64,000 nt of DNA from Costus lasius (Eukaryota; Streptophyta; Magnoliopsida; Zingiberales; Costaceae), in NCBI GenBank assembly GCA_027563935.2, contig CM050451.1:31387565-31451564 (forward strand). The letters are read 5' to 3'. Positions 33,707-45,799 of the stretch are shown here, one piece after another. Under the pieces are notes generated by a model. The model did no database searches, had not been told where the DNA came from, and was given only the letters and a program-made list of their open reading frames with translations. Position 1 is the stretch's first letter, and every line of letters begins with the position of its first letter. The position numbers were made by a program, and so were the translations under genes.

Positions 33707-36071
33707 AGATGCTTGCTTTAATCCATAGTTGGATCTCTTTAGCCTGCAGACCTTATTGGCCTCTGCAGGATGGATGAAGCCATCAGGTTGTGTCATATAC
33801 ACATCCTCATTTAGCTTCCCGTTATGGAACGCTGTCTTCACATCCATCTACCATATCTCATTGTCATGATATGCAGCTATAGCAAGCAAAATCCGAATGG
33901 AGTTGAACATGGCAACTGGCGAAAAGGTTTCATCATAGTCCACCCCGTGGACTTGTTTGAATCCCTTAGCCACTAGTCTACCTTTATAGGTAACTATGTT
34001 GCCATCCATGTCTGTCTTCCTCTTGAAGACCCATTTACACCCTATGGGTTTTACCCCATCAGGTAACTTAACCAAATCCCAGACTTGGTTAGCTGACATG
34101 GAATCCATCTCGGATCGCATGGCCTCAAGCCATCTCTCGGAGTCCGGTCCACTGACCGCCTCATCATAAGTCCTGTGTTCATCCTCAATGATGAAGATCC
34201 CATCATGTTGGGTCAGCAGCGACCCATACCTCTCAGGTGCATGGCAAATTCTCCCAGACCTACGTGGGGCCTGTGTCTGAGCCTCAGGTTGCCTAGCAAC
34301 TAGTACAGGTGGCTCAGGTTCTATCTCTGTGTCCTGTGGTTGCACTTGGACCTCATCCATGTCAAACTTCCTCCCACTAACTTCTTTCATGAGAAATTCT
34401 TTCTCTAGAGAGACAGCACCCCGTGCAACAAAAACTTTGTTCTCGTTGGGAGCATAGAAGTAGTAACCCTTAGTTTCCTTAGGGTACCCCACAAACATAC
34501 ATTTATCAGATCTAGGTTCTAGCTTGTTAGAATCCTGACGCTTGACATATGCCTCGCATCCCCAGATCTTGATAAAAGATAGATTAGGGCGTCTCCCACT
34601 CCATACCTCATATGGAATCTTTGAGACACTTTTAGATAGAACGTTATTCAGTATTAGAGAAGCTGTCTCCAGTGCATGTCCCCAGAATGAGGGAGGTAGA
34701 GTTGTATGACTCATCATACATCGAACCATGTCCAACAGAGTTCGATTTCTCCTTTCAGACACACCATTCCATTGGGGTGTTCCAGGAGGAGTGAGTTGGG
34801 ATAAAATCCCACACTCTTTCAGATAGTCAAGAAACTCACCACTCAGGTACTTTTATGTTACATATAGAGTTATCTATAATCCATTGCATATGGTACCCTT
34901 CATATTTGCAAATGAAAAAGAACATGAGTCCTCTTTTATTTCAAATTTAAATTCTTTCCTTGCCAAGCAAGAAATAGATACAATGTTTTGGTAAAAGAAG
35001 GTACATCATAGCAATTATTCAACTCTAATAAAAGTCCAGAAGGCAGGGAGAGAGTCAAAATTCCTACAGCAACAGCAGCAACCTATGCCCTGTTTTCAAC
35101 TCGTAGGTTATTCTCTCTAGGCCACACCAATCTATTTTTCTTGAGCCCCTGCATATTTGTATAAATATGAGCTCCACATGCGGTATCCAAACCCATGACA
35201 TAAAAATAGAAAAGTTGACTCCAGTAACATAATTACCTGAGCTAGAAGCTAAGGCCAAGCCTTTCTTCTCCTCATTCTGAAGTTGCTTGCAGTCCCTCCT
35301 CCAGTGACCCTGCTCGCCACAGTGGAAGCACCTCTGGTCCTTTGACTTCTTCGCCTGTTTCTTCAGTGCTTTGGTAGGACCCTTGGCACCGCCTTTGGCA
35401 TGTGCCTTACCCTTTTTCTTCATCTTCTTGGCCGTAGGGACCAAAAGAACAGAATTAGGTTTGGTCTTTACCATCTCGCGCTCGGCTGTCTGGAGCATAT
35501 TCATCAATTCCTCCCGTGTGCACTCAATCCGGTTCATGTTGAAATTTATGATAAATGGACTGAAGCTAGGGGGCAGGGAATGCAGAATAAGATCCACAAC
35601 TAGCTCATTATCTATGGCGTGTCCCAGCCTTCTGAGATGATCCACGTTCCCAATCAACTTGAGAAGATGGGGTCTCACTGGTGCACCGTCAGATAACTTA
35701 CACCGAAAGACTGCTTTGGCGGTGTCAAATCTCTCAGTTGTAGCCTGAGCCTCGAACATCTGTTTCAAATGAGTGATCATCTGAAAAGCGTTCTGCTCCT
35801 CATATTGCACCTGAAGTTCAGGTGCCATAGTGGCCAGCATGAGACATGATACCTCCATAGAATCATCCTGATGCTTTCTAAAAGCATCTCTATCTGCCAC
35901 ACGGGCATTAGGCGGAGGAGGCACCGGAAGAGCCTGATCTAGGACATACAGCTTCTTCTCGAGCTTGAGGACTATGCTCAAGTTCCGATGCCAGTCCATA
36001 AAGTTTGTTCCAACCAACTTATCCTTATCAAGGAGTGATCGCAGTGTTAATTCGCTATTGTTCGTTGCCAT
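33257..36071 (-). pseudogene. B0 gag, protease remnant, partial integrase and RT N-terminal part
   Basis: Gag starts at ATG 36071 (MATNNS) and runs about 265 residues to the zinc knuckle CFHCGEQGHWRRDC, the best preserved Gag of family B. The frame breaks in protease (SWVW near 35190). At about 34850 roughly 430 bp are missing relative to B1, removing the HHCC domain and both catalytic Asp residues of integrase; the downstream VSERRNR remains. 33848-34762 covers the integrase C-terminus and RT start. A TAG replaces the Gln of IWQMDVK near 33846, and another stop lies near 33422. RT here reads YVDHIQLI, also lacking the second Asp. Confidence 0.85.
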
Positions 36072-36534
36072 TGTTCTACAACAGTCAAGAATTAGCAGAT
36101 TAGTACTACTTCAAATCATTTAAACTAGACTTATTTTAAATGATCGTAACTCCCACTATTTTAATCGAATTGACAACCCACAAAGTCAATCGGGAAATCT
36201 GAGATTTTCTAGTGAGATGGGATCCTTATTCCACATGAGGCTTCACATGCCACGAGGGTGGGATGAGATGCACAAAGTGACCCATGCTTCCTAAGGTGGG
36301 CACGCCGGCCGATTTCTCCAAGCAATTCCCCTTATTGAAACAGTCTAGGCATTTCATGTCCAGCGAGAGCTAGATACAACATGAAACCCTAACCTCTCAA
36401 TGATGCCTCTAGACTTTCATCATGTGCCCAGCACATATGAACTTCTAGTCAAGTCCATTCCTAACCGTTATGCCCAGGGCCAACGAGTTTCCTTGCGAAG
36501 GCGTGCCCGGTTAAAACGGACTGGGGAAACCATT
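36072..36534 (-). other. B0 leader fragment
   Basis: Aligns with 16117-16583 of B1, including the TTCTTGACTGTTGTAG acceptor-like sequence before gag. Stops at AAACCATT (36534), where B1 continues into GTCACCACG. No gene. Confidence 0.75.
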
Positions 36535-37335
36535 CCTTGGAAGGTACCCTTTCTTGGATTGCTCCAAGCTAAACCTCTCCAGGACCTTATCAATGTATGT
36601 ACTCTGACTAAGGGCTAGGAGCTTCTTGGATCTATCCCTCTAGATCCTGATACCTAGGATATAGGCAGCCTCCCCTAAGTCCTTCGTCTCAAAACACTTC
36701 CCTAACCATGTCTTCACAGCTTGAAGACTAGGGATGTCGTTCCCGATGAGCAGTATGTCATCGACATACAAGGCCAGAAAAGTCACCAAGCTCCCACTGA
36801 ATTTTCTATATACACAGGTGTCATATTCGCTTTTGATAAAGCCATAATCTCTCATAGTTTCATCAAATCGAAGATTCCAACTTCGAGATACTTACTTTAA
36901 TCCATAGATTGATCTCTTTAGCCTGCAGACCTTATTGGCCTCTGCAGGATGGACGAAGCCATCAGGATGTGTCATATACACATCCTCAGTCAGCATTCCA
37001 TTAAGGAAAGCTGTCTTCACATCCATCTGCCATATCTCATAGTCATGATATGTAGCTATAGCAAGCAGAATCCGAATGGATTTGAACATGGCAACTGGCG
37101 AGAAGGTTTCATCATAATCCACCCCGTGGACTTGCTTGAATCCTTTAGCCACTAATCTACCTTTATAGGTAACTATGTTGCCATCCATGTCTGTTTTCTT
37201 CTTGAAGACCCATTTATAGCCTATGGGTTTTACCCCATCCGGCAGCTCAACCAAATCCCAGACTTGGTTAGCTGACATGGAATCCATCTCGGATCGCATG
37301 GCCTCAAGCCATATCTCGTAGTCCGATCCACTGAC
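36535..37335 (-). pseudogene. B2 RT fragment
   Basis: 36892-37299 carries the RT N-terminal half (KPIGYKWVFK, DYDETFSPVAMFKS, WQMDVKTAFLNG). 36640-36855 carries the YVDDILLI active site. They are separated by CAA-to-TAA near 36890 in GLKQAS, and a TAC-to-TAG change follows near 36638. Continues across A2 at 55632. Confidence 0.85.
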
Positions 37336-39042
37336 TGTTGGGGTATGCCCTTAAGGCTAATGTTTGAGGCCTTGGGATTGTATCAGTATCATGTATAAAC
37401 TCAATGTTTATAAAGGCAATGGTTGTTATTCAGGTTGTTACATTATCTGCTGCAATATGAATACTTCTGAATAATGTCTCAGTGATGTTCAGCTAGGCTG
37501 ACATGCAGTATAGTCCTTAGTCGAGATATCTTGGTGAACATGAGACAGCCTTGATATGATTGAGACTAATATGTGTTCTAATTTTATAGGATGCTTCGAG
37601 CATGGAATAAGAAGCAGACTCATGGGTACATTGGATGTACTGGACAGACCCTACTAGGATATTCAATTGCTTGTCACAATGTGAATAATCCTTGTATGCA
37701 AACAAGTGGCATATTTCCTCTGACTTGAGATCACTTGTGTTTCTAAATGATGATTGGCATTGTTTTGAGGTAGTTCAATATCATTTGAAACATAATGGTT
37801 ATAAACTATCTTGGATAATGAACATGAATCATGTTAGGGCATTAGTGATAGACATAGGATTGCCGTCTCCTTGTTTGGAGTATGATGTTCTAAAGGGCCC
37901 CCCTGGATGAGATGATTGAGAAAGTGTATGGCCATACCCAGATGACTATGTTCATCTGATCTAATCATGCTCATCATATTGGAGCTACAGGCTTGACACG
38001 CTTGTCCAATAAGAACATCCAGTGGCAAAGGAAACATGTATGCCTAGTGAAGTGGATTCACACTTGTGCTATGGTTTGGGTGTAGTCTTGGAAGACTCTT
38101 CCCTTTATATCGGGAGACAGTGATGTGTTGCTAGATACCCCTCACTGATCGTGATAACGTAAGTTATCGTTACCGACATTTAAAGGAAACCCTTAGGGTC
38201 GCACAATTTGATGATATGGCTTACTTATGTCAGATCGTGTGGACTGAATTGTTTTGGTTCAGTTTAAAGGGATTTAAACTCTGGTTGTAAGTGAGATCTG
38301 GTCTGATCATGTTTGATTGATTAGGACTTGAGATCGGTAAGCTTCGATCGAGAGTAGTGATGCTAGATCGGTGAGATCAAGAGCATCGAGAGATGAATGG
38401 TTAGATCTTGAACCTTGAGGTTCAATGAGATTTAGACCAAGGCTTGGTCCTTGAACCAAATTCACTTGAACCAAACCAAATGGAACCGGTTCACTATGGT
38501 GAACGTATGGTTCGAATGGTTTGATTGAGGGATGGTAACGTGGGAGTTGAAGTGGAGTTAGTGCTTTCTAAAATTGGAAAGCCGTTTTCCTTTGTTGAAA
38601 ACGTTATGCGTTTTCGAACGTGAAAGGGGATTCTTCACTCTCTCGCCGCGGGCATCCTTTTGGGTCTTCTCTTCTCTTTTCGGTGGTGACACTTGACGAA
38701 AAGAAGAGGGAGTTCATCTACGCCGAGAGTCATCTCTCATCTTCCCTTCAAGTGATTAGGACTCTTGAAGCTCTTTGCTAGCACAAAGGACGACAAGGAG
38801 AAAGCCATCTTCACCTTGTGTGCGGCACCTTTGGAGGAGAGCCATATCGCCCTCTAGCTTCCAAGGCACCATCTAAACGATGGCTATGGTATGATCTCTT
38901 GTTGATTCTTTGCAATCCTTGAACAAGTTGATCATGTGTTCATGCTAACCGATCTAAGAAACCCTAAATTCCGCTTCGAAAGTTTTATATATATGCGCAC
39001 GTCTATTAGGGTTTCCCCCCTCCCCTTAGGGTGGGACTTTCA
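37336..39042 (+). mobile_element. A2 5' LTR
   Basis: TGTTGGGG...GACTTTCA. Contains GTATGGCCATAC (37926-37937), AGTCTTGGAAGACT and GATAACGTAAGTTATC, in the same order as A1. Its 3' third (after about 38500) diverges from A1, so A1 and A2 are subfamilies. Confidence 0.93.
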
Positions 39043-39044
39043 AT

Positions 39045-39056
39045 TGGTATCAGAGG
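39045..39056 (+). promoter_or_regulatory. A2 primer-binding site
   Basis: TGGTATCAGAGG, two bases after the LTR; initiator-Met tRNA type. Confidence 0.92.
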
Positions 39057-40942
39057 AGGTTTTGTATGAATCTACATGATTGCTTGATGTGATCCTTGTT
39101 TGCGATTTAGTGTAGATCTAAATCTTAACAACATGCGACAATAACATGTTTGTTTCCATGTTTGCGACAATGCATTGATCTATTGTTACCATGCGAAAAA
39201 TAACATGCTTGTGATTAGATGTTGGCGCATGTTATTCATGTTAATGCATGATCTTTTGTTGGCGCTTGTTAAAGATGTGTTTTGTGTTTCAAAACTTGTT
39301 AACTTGCGCGCATCCATCTAGATCTACATTTGCGCCTGCTATAATACCTTAGACGGGTTATTATGTTTGAAATCATTGTCTAGTCTAGATCCAACCAGTC
39401 TGATCAGATCATCTGACAGCCTAGATGGGTCGACCAGATGGCACCTGTGCGCAAGCACGAGGTGGCTATGGGTTGACTGCAGACAGGCGTGTAGCGATGT
39501 CTGGTTGAGACAACCAGTGAACACTCTTGAGTTAGGCTCGGGGTCACACCCGCTTGCCAGAACTCTTGAGGATCGTTCAGCCCAACACATGCATTGTTGA
39601 CCACTGGGTCGACTCAAGTCAGTTAGGACTTGGTGCATGCTAGGGTAGTGGGTCTGACTAGATCTGATGAGTGGATCCCTAATAATGGACCGTTGTAAGG
39701 TAGTAGGGCACATAAGGAAAATAAAATTGATGCCAATGGGTTTTCGAAAATTTTATTTTCTTGTTTGGATCACATGTTGAATCTATAACATGATGCTTGT
39801 TTATTTAATCTTATGTGGGCTGCCTATTTTATTGTGTGCTGTGCTGGGGCCTGCGTGCCTGGATTAATTGTAAATTATTATAATTGTGATCTGCGCATCA
39901 CATTTTAATTAATTTATTGTGTAATTGACCTGCGTGTCAATCTTGTCTAGATAGATTAAATTGTATTTTAATCAGACAAGAGCACAGAGCACACTTGGCA
40001 GAGGCGCATGCAGCAGTGGCTTGACCAGGTGGGAGGTCCAGGGTTCGACTCTGGGACAGGCGCATTTACTTGGTGGGCGCACCTGAGCTGCAGTGGGCGC
40101 TTGGGCCCTGGGTTGGGCCAGATGAGATGCAAAAGACCCATCAACAGCTCAAGTGAAGACTTAAGTTAAATTAAGGTCTTACCTAGGCTTAATGGGCTTT
40201 TACCACATAAGATCAGCATGCTTTCTATTTATTGTTTATATAATTAGAATTGCATGATTTAATCTTCTGCTATCACCATAGGGTTTGCATGATAGTTAAG
40301 AAGATAAAAGACCGTTAAAATCCAAAGCTAAAATATCAAGCTTGTAAGCCTTCTGGCGCGAAACCTCACTGTTCTGACTATCGTTGGGCCCGTGTTGTAC
40401 CCACTCAGTGGGCACGCCCATCTATCTTCAGACGGTGTGTGATTACACCTGTGTGTTACAGGGAAGGGATTTATCGCTTCTCGTTGCTCAGCATAGCACG
40501 TGGTGGTCCAGGGAGTAGGTCGGGTCAGCTTGACCATGTAGGCTAAATATGTGGAGCATATGGTAGCTATATGGAGGCAGCCATCTGTGGGATCAGAGAC
40601 TGTGTTGTACCAACTCAGTTGGCACAGTCTGCTGGATTGCCCAGATGAAGGGGAATCGCACGGGTTGGCGATTGGCAGGGATTGCCTACTAGAGATTAGT
40701 GCTTGTACTCTCTGTGCATCTTATCTCGCCTGAGCGGGACGCGGAGACCAAGTATGAAATCTGGATCCCATCTCACTAAAAGAGTTTTACTCTTTCGGGC
40801 TGTTTTGCTGGATTTTTCAGCCAGATAAAATAGTGAGAAAAGAATCATTCTTAAGTCCTGAATTGATTCTCACATTGAAACTGACCTTGCTGTTCTTGCA
40901 TTGTTGTAGATTACTGCAGCAACGAACACCACGAATTTCAAG
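39057..40942 (+). other. A2 untranslated leader
   Basis: No gene. Contains the B-box-like segment between AGGCGCAT repeats (40002 and 40058), hairpins CCCACTCAGTGGG (40400-40412) and CCAACTCAGTTGG (40610-40622), and the acceptor-like TTCTTGCATTGTTGTAG ending at about 40910. Confidence 0.7.
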
Positions 40943-43900
40943 TTGCGATCCCTACTAGAAAGGGAGAAGTTTGCTGGGCCAAACTTCTCAGACTGGTACA
41001 GACACCTTAAGATTGTTCTTAAGGCTGAGAGGAAACTGTATGTCCTCGAGACGGCTATACCGCCTCAACCCACTCCGAACGCCGCAAGGGCGGTTCGGGA
41101 TGCTTATGAGAAGCATGTCAATGATAGCATTGATGTCGCTTGCCTAATGCTTGCGTCTATGACGCCAGAGCTGCAGCGTCAGCATGAGGATCTCTCTGCT
41201 ATAGAAATTATAGCAAACCTCAAGATGCTGTATGCTGCACAGGTGAGGACTGAACGCTACAATTTGACTAAACTTTTCTTTCAGAGCAAACTGGCTGAAG
41301 GAAGTCCAGTGGGAGCTCACGTACTCAAGATGATTGGGTACAAGGAGGCTCTAGAGAAACTGGGACATACCATCAATCAGGAGCTTGCTGTAGACATCAT
41401 ATTGCAGTCTCTCCCGACCTCTTTCGATCCGTTCATCATTAACTTTAATATGAACAAGATCGACTGTACGCCGGCAGAGTTACTGAATATGCTCTTGACT
41501 ACAGAGTTGACTCTAAAGGGAAAGCCTTCATCCTCTGTCTTGCTAGTTCCTTCTAGGAACAAGAAGAAAGGGAAGAAAGGCAAAGCCCCTGTTAAGAGCT
41601 ACAGCAAGGCTCTGAAACAAAAGGTTAAGCGGTCGAAGGAATACAGATGTTTCTACTGTGGCCAGCTGGGTCACTGGAAAAAGGACTGTAAAGCGCTCCA
41701 AGGAGATAAGAAGGGAAGCAATCCTTTCGCTTCTGGCTCAGGTATTTTTGTGACTGAGGTCATGGTTTCTTCTTCCATATCATGGGTGTTGGACACTGCA
41801 TGTGGAGTTCACATTTGTTCAAATGTACAGGAACTCAAGAGAAGAAGACAGGTGGGACAGCATGAGGTGGACCTACGAGTAGGAAACGGGGCACGGGTTG
41901 CTGCTGTTGCTGTAGGCGTTTATTACATCTCATTACCATCTGGACTTGTATTGGAACTAGACAATTGTTATTTTGTACCAAGCATAACGAAAAATATTAT
42001 CTCTATTCCTGCTCTTGTCAGGAAAGGGTTTTCCTTTGAATGCAATATTTCAAAGTGTATTATTTCTTTTGATAATATTGTTTATGCTACTGGGTCGATT
42101 AACAATGGGTTATTCATGTTGGACGTGGAATGTTCTATACAACAAATTGATAACAAGAAAGCTAAGTATGCTGATAACAGCACCTTGCTATGGCATAGTC
42201 GTTTAGGCCATATTAACAAGAAGCGCATTAAGCGGTTGCATGATCATGGACTGCTGGGATCATTCTCCTATTAGGAGATTGATACATGCAAAGCTTGTTT
42301 AATGGGTAAAATGACGAAGTTTCCTTTTCCTAAGAAAGGTCAAAGGGCTTCAGGTTTACTTGACCTTATACACAGTGATGTTTGTGGGCCTTTTAGTAAA
42401 CATGCCAGAGGTGGCTATCTATACTTCATTACCTTTACTGATGATTTCAGTAGATTTGGGTATGTCTATCTAATGAGACATAAAAGTGAATCTTTTGACA
42501 AGTTCAAAGAGTTCAAGAATGAAGTACAGAATTAGCTAGGCCGAAATATCAAGGCACTTCGTTCAGATCGAGGTGGTGAATACTTGAGTCGAGAGTTTAC
42601 TGACTATCTAAAGGAGTGTGGGATTATCTCACAGCTCACTCCGCCAGGAACACCGCAATGGAATGGTGTGTCCGAGAGGAGGAACAGAACCTTACTGGAT
42701 ATGGTTCGTTCTATGATGAGTTAGGCTACTCTGCCTTACTCCTTTTGGGGATTTGCACTGGAAACAGCTGCAAAGGTACTAAACCGAGTGCCATCCAAGG
42801 CAGTTTCAAAGACGCCATATGAGTTATGGTATGGGAAACAGCCAAGCTTGACGTTTATCAAGATCTGGGGTTGCGAGGCTTATGTCAAAAAGCTCGCCTC
42901 TGGGAAACTAGAGAGCAGATCTGAGAAATGTATCTTTGTCGGTTACCCTAAGGAAACTAAGGGTTATTATTTCTACGATCCCAAAGAGAACAAAGTATTT
43001 GTTGCTCGGACGGCTATTTTTCTTGAGAAGGAATTTCTTCTGCAAGAGGCCAGTGGGAGAGAAATAAAGCTGGATGAGAATCCAGAAGAAGGACAAAGTA
43101 GTCAAGCACAGTTGGATGAGCCTGAGCCAGTAGATCAGGTTACTGAACAACCTGAGGCTCAGATATCACGGGAACCGCGAAGATCAGGAAGGATCCGTCG
43201 ACAGCCTGAGCGCTATGACGGAATCTACATCATTGATGATGAACCCCTCACTTATGCGGATGCGGTCAGTGGACCGGAATCAGCGAGATGGCTTGAAGCT
43301 ATGCGAGCCGAGATGGACTCCATGTCTGATAACCAAGTCTGGGATTTGGTTGATCCGCCTCCGGGAGTAATCCCTATAGGCTGTAAGTGGATCTTCAAGA
43401 AGAAGATTGACATGGATGGTAACGTGGTTACCTATAAAGGCAGGCTAGTTGCGAAAGGTTTCAAACAAATCTACGGGATAGATTATGATGAAACTTTCTC
43501 TCCTGTAGCTATGTTTAAGTCTATTCGGATTATTCTCGTGATAGCAGCATATTATGATTATGAGATCTGGCAGATGGATGTGAAGACTGCTTTCCTTAAT
43601 GGAAAACTGGATGAGGATGTGTATATGACACAACCTGAAGGTTTCACTAATCCATCTGATCGTCATAAAATATGCAAGTTAAGGAAGTCCATTTATGGAC
43701 TTAAGCAAGCATCAAGAAGCTGGAATATTCGTTTTGATGAATCAATCTGTGAGTTTGGTTTCATCAAGAATGAAGATGACCCGTGTGTATATAAGAGGTT
43801 TAGTGGGAGCGTAATTACTTTCCTAGTCCTCTACGTCGATGATATCTTAATCATTGGAAACGATATTTCTGAACTACATGCCGTCAAGGCATGGTTAAGA

Positions 43901-44077
43901 AAATGTTTCCAGATGAAAGATCTAGGAGAAGCAGCCTATGTATTAGGTGTGAAGATCTACAGAGATAGATCTAAGAGGCTTCTCGGGCTGTGCCAGAGTA
44001 CTTACATCGATAAAGTCCTGGAGAGATTCCATTTAGAGAATTCTAAAAGAGGATATCTTCCAGTCAGACATGGTCTG
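40943..44077 (+). pseudogene. A2 gag-pol pseudogene, 5' part (Gag to RT)
   Basis: Gag with knuckle CFYCGQLGHWKKDC, protease DTACG, integrase and RT (YVDDILII) lie in a single frame with no frameshift. It carries three nonsense codons: TAG at 42272-42274 (from GAG), 42533-42535 and 42722-42724 (both from CAG). The gag ATG is replaced by ACG. The frame is then split by A3 at 44077, just after the RT segment GYLPVRHGL, and resumes at 53167. Compared with A3, most residues agree. Coding loss by point mutation fits an older insertion. Confidence 0.92.
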
Positions 44078-45779
44078 TGTTGAAACCCCTTTCATGAGGG
44101 GGGCGCAAGCCCTAAGCATGGCGCAAATAAAACTTTGCAAGCGGTAGAAAGGGTTTGATGATCTTTTGCATGTCATATGATCAACTATCATAGATTGAAT
44201 AGATCAAGAGTAGATCATACCATAGCCATCTTTTGGATGGTCCCTTGGAAGAAGAGATCGAAGAGGGGTCTCCTCCACAAGGTGCGCACACAAGATGAGA
44301 ATTGACTTGCTTCTTGTTGCTCCTTGTGCTAGCAAGGATCTCCAAGATGTCCTTGATCGAATGAAGGAAAAAGGAGATGATCTTGGCGTGGATGAACTCC
44401 TCCTTGTTCTCGTCAAAACTCTCCACACCGAGAAAGAGGCGTTGAGTTGAGAGAGAGACCAACGTTCTCATCCAAAGTGAAGCGTTGAGAAACCATTTCC
44501 GAAACCTCCACTTCCAAAAATGGTAAGTCATCACTACAAGCGTTCATGTCTTATGAACCAAACCAAAACGCCAATTCGATTTAACCATGCGTTCACACAT
44601 ATGTGAACCGGTTCAAATAGAATTCGGTCTAATTGATTTCGGTTCAAAGACCAAATTGAACCAAGCCAAGCCATGGTCTAAATCTCATCTGAACCATGAA
44701 GGTTCGAGATCTAACCGTACATCTCTTGATGCCTTTGATCTCACCGATCTAGCATCACTACTCTCGATCGAAGCTTACCGATCTCAAGCCCTAATCAATC
44801 AAACATGATCAGGCCAGATCTTACTTGCAATCAGAGTTTAAACTCCTTTAAACTGAACCAAAACAATTCAGTCCACACGATCTGACTCAAGTAAGCCATA
44901 TCATCAAATTGTGCGACCCTGAGGGTTTCCTTTAAATGTCGGTAATGACAACTTACGTTATCACGATCAGTGAGAGGTATCTAGCAACACATCACTGTCT
45001 CCCGATATAAAGAAAAGAGTCTTCCAAGACTACACCCAAAACATAGCACAAGTGTGAATCCACTTCACTAGGCATGCATGTGTCCTTTGCCACTGGATGT
45101 TCTTATTGGACAAGCGTGTCAAGCCTGTAACTCCAATATGATGAGCATGATTAGATCAGATGAACATAGTCACCTGGGTATGGCCATACACATTCTCAAT
45201 CATCTCATTCAGGGGGGCCCTTTAGAACATCACACTCCAATTAAGGAGATGGCAATCCTTTATCTATCACTAGTGCCCTAACCTGACTCAAGATCATTAT
45301 CCAAGATAGTCTATAATCATTATATTTCAAATGATATTAAACCACCTCAAAACAATGACAATCATCATTTAGAAACACAAGTGATCTCAAGTCAGAGGAC
45401 ATGTGCCACTTGTAGCATAAGGATTATTCACATTGTGACAAGCAATTGAATATCCTAATAGGGTCTGTCCAGTACATCCAATGTACCTATGAGTCTACAT
45501 CTTATTCCATGCTCGAAGCATCCTATAAGATTAGAACACACATTAGTCTCAATCATATCAAGGCTATCTCATGTTCACCAAGATATCTCGACTAAGGACT
45601 TAACTGCATGTCAGCCTAGCTGAACAGCTTTGAGACATTATTCAGAAGTACACATATTGCAGCAGACAATGTAACAACCTGAATAACAACCATTGCCTTT
45701 ATAAACAAAAGAGTTTATATACATGATACTCATGGAATCCCAAGGCCTCAAACATTAGCCTTAAGGGCATATCCCAACA
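44078..45779 (-). mobile_element. A3 3' LTR
   Basis: Plus-strand limits TGTTGAAACCCC...ATCCCAACA. The partner LTR starts TGATGAAACCCC. Palindrome GTATGGCCATAC at 45178-45189. The GATAAC arm of the ACGT inverted repeat reads GACAAC in both A3 LTRs. Confidence 0.93.
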
Positions 45780-45790
45780 ATCTCCCACTT
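45780..45790 (-). promoter_or_regulatory. A3 polypurine tract
   Basis: On minus AAGTGGGAGAT adjoining the 3' LTR, identical to A1 and A2. Confidence 0.88.
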
Positions 45791-45799
45791 GCACTTAAT

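Larger units (their letters stand above)
9804..36534 (-). mobile_element. Ty1/copia element B0 (family B), 5'-truncated, hosts B1 and A1
   Basis: The 3' LTR (9804-10340 plus 21488-23100) is split by B1. Internal pol 3' part (23101-24222) is split by A1. RT N-terminal part, integrase remnant, gag and part of the leader (33257-36534) follow. It ends without a primer-binding site or 5' LTR at an abrupt junction with B2. Native B0 sequence is about 6.5 kb. Gag keeps its ATG and zinc knuckle, while integrase has lost about 430 bp, so the copy is dead. Confidence 0.85.

Noticed and set aside
39339..39713. 124-codon minus frame in the A2 leader
   Set aside because: Not conserved in frame in A1 or A3 leaders.
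44181..44534. 117-codon minus frame, identical at 51563-51916
   Set aside because: Inside the two A3 LTRs; identity reflects recent LTR copying. Not conserved in A4 or A5 LTRs.
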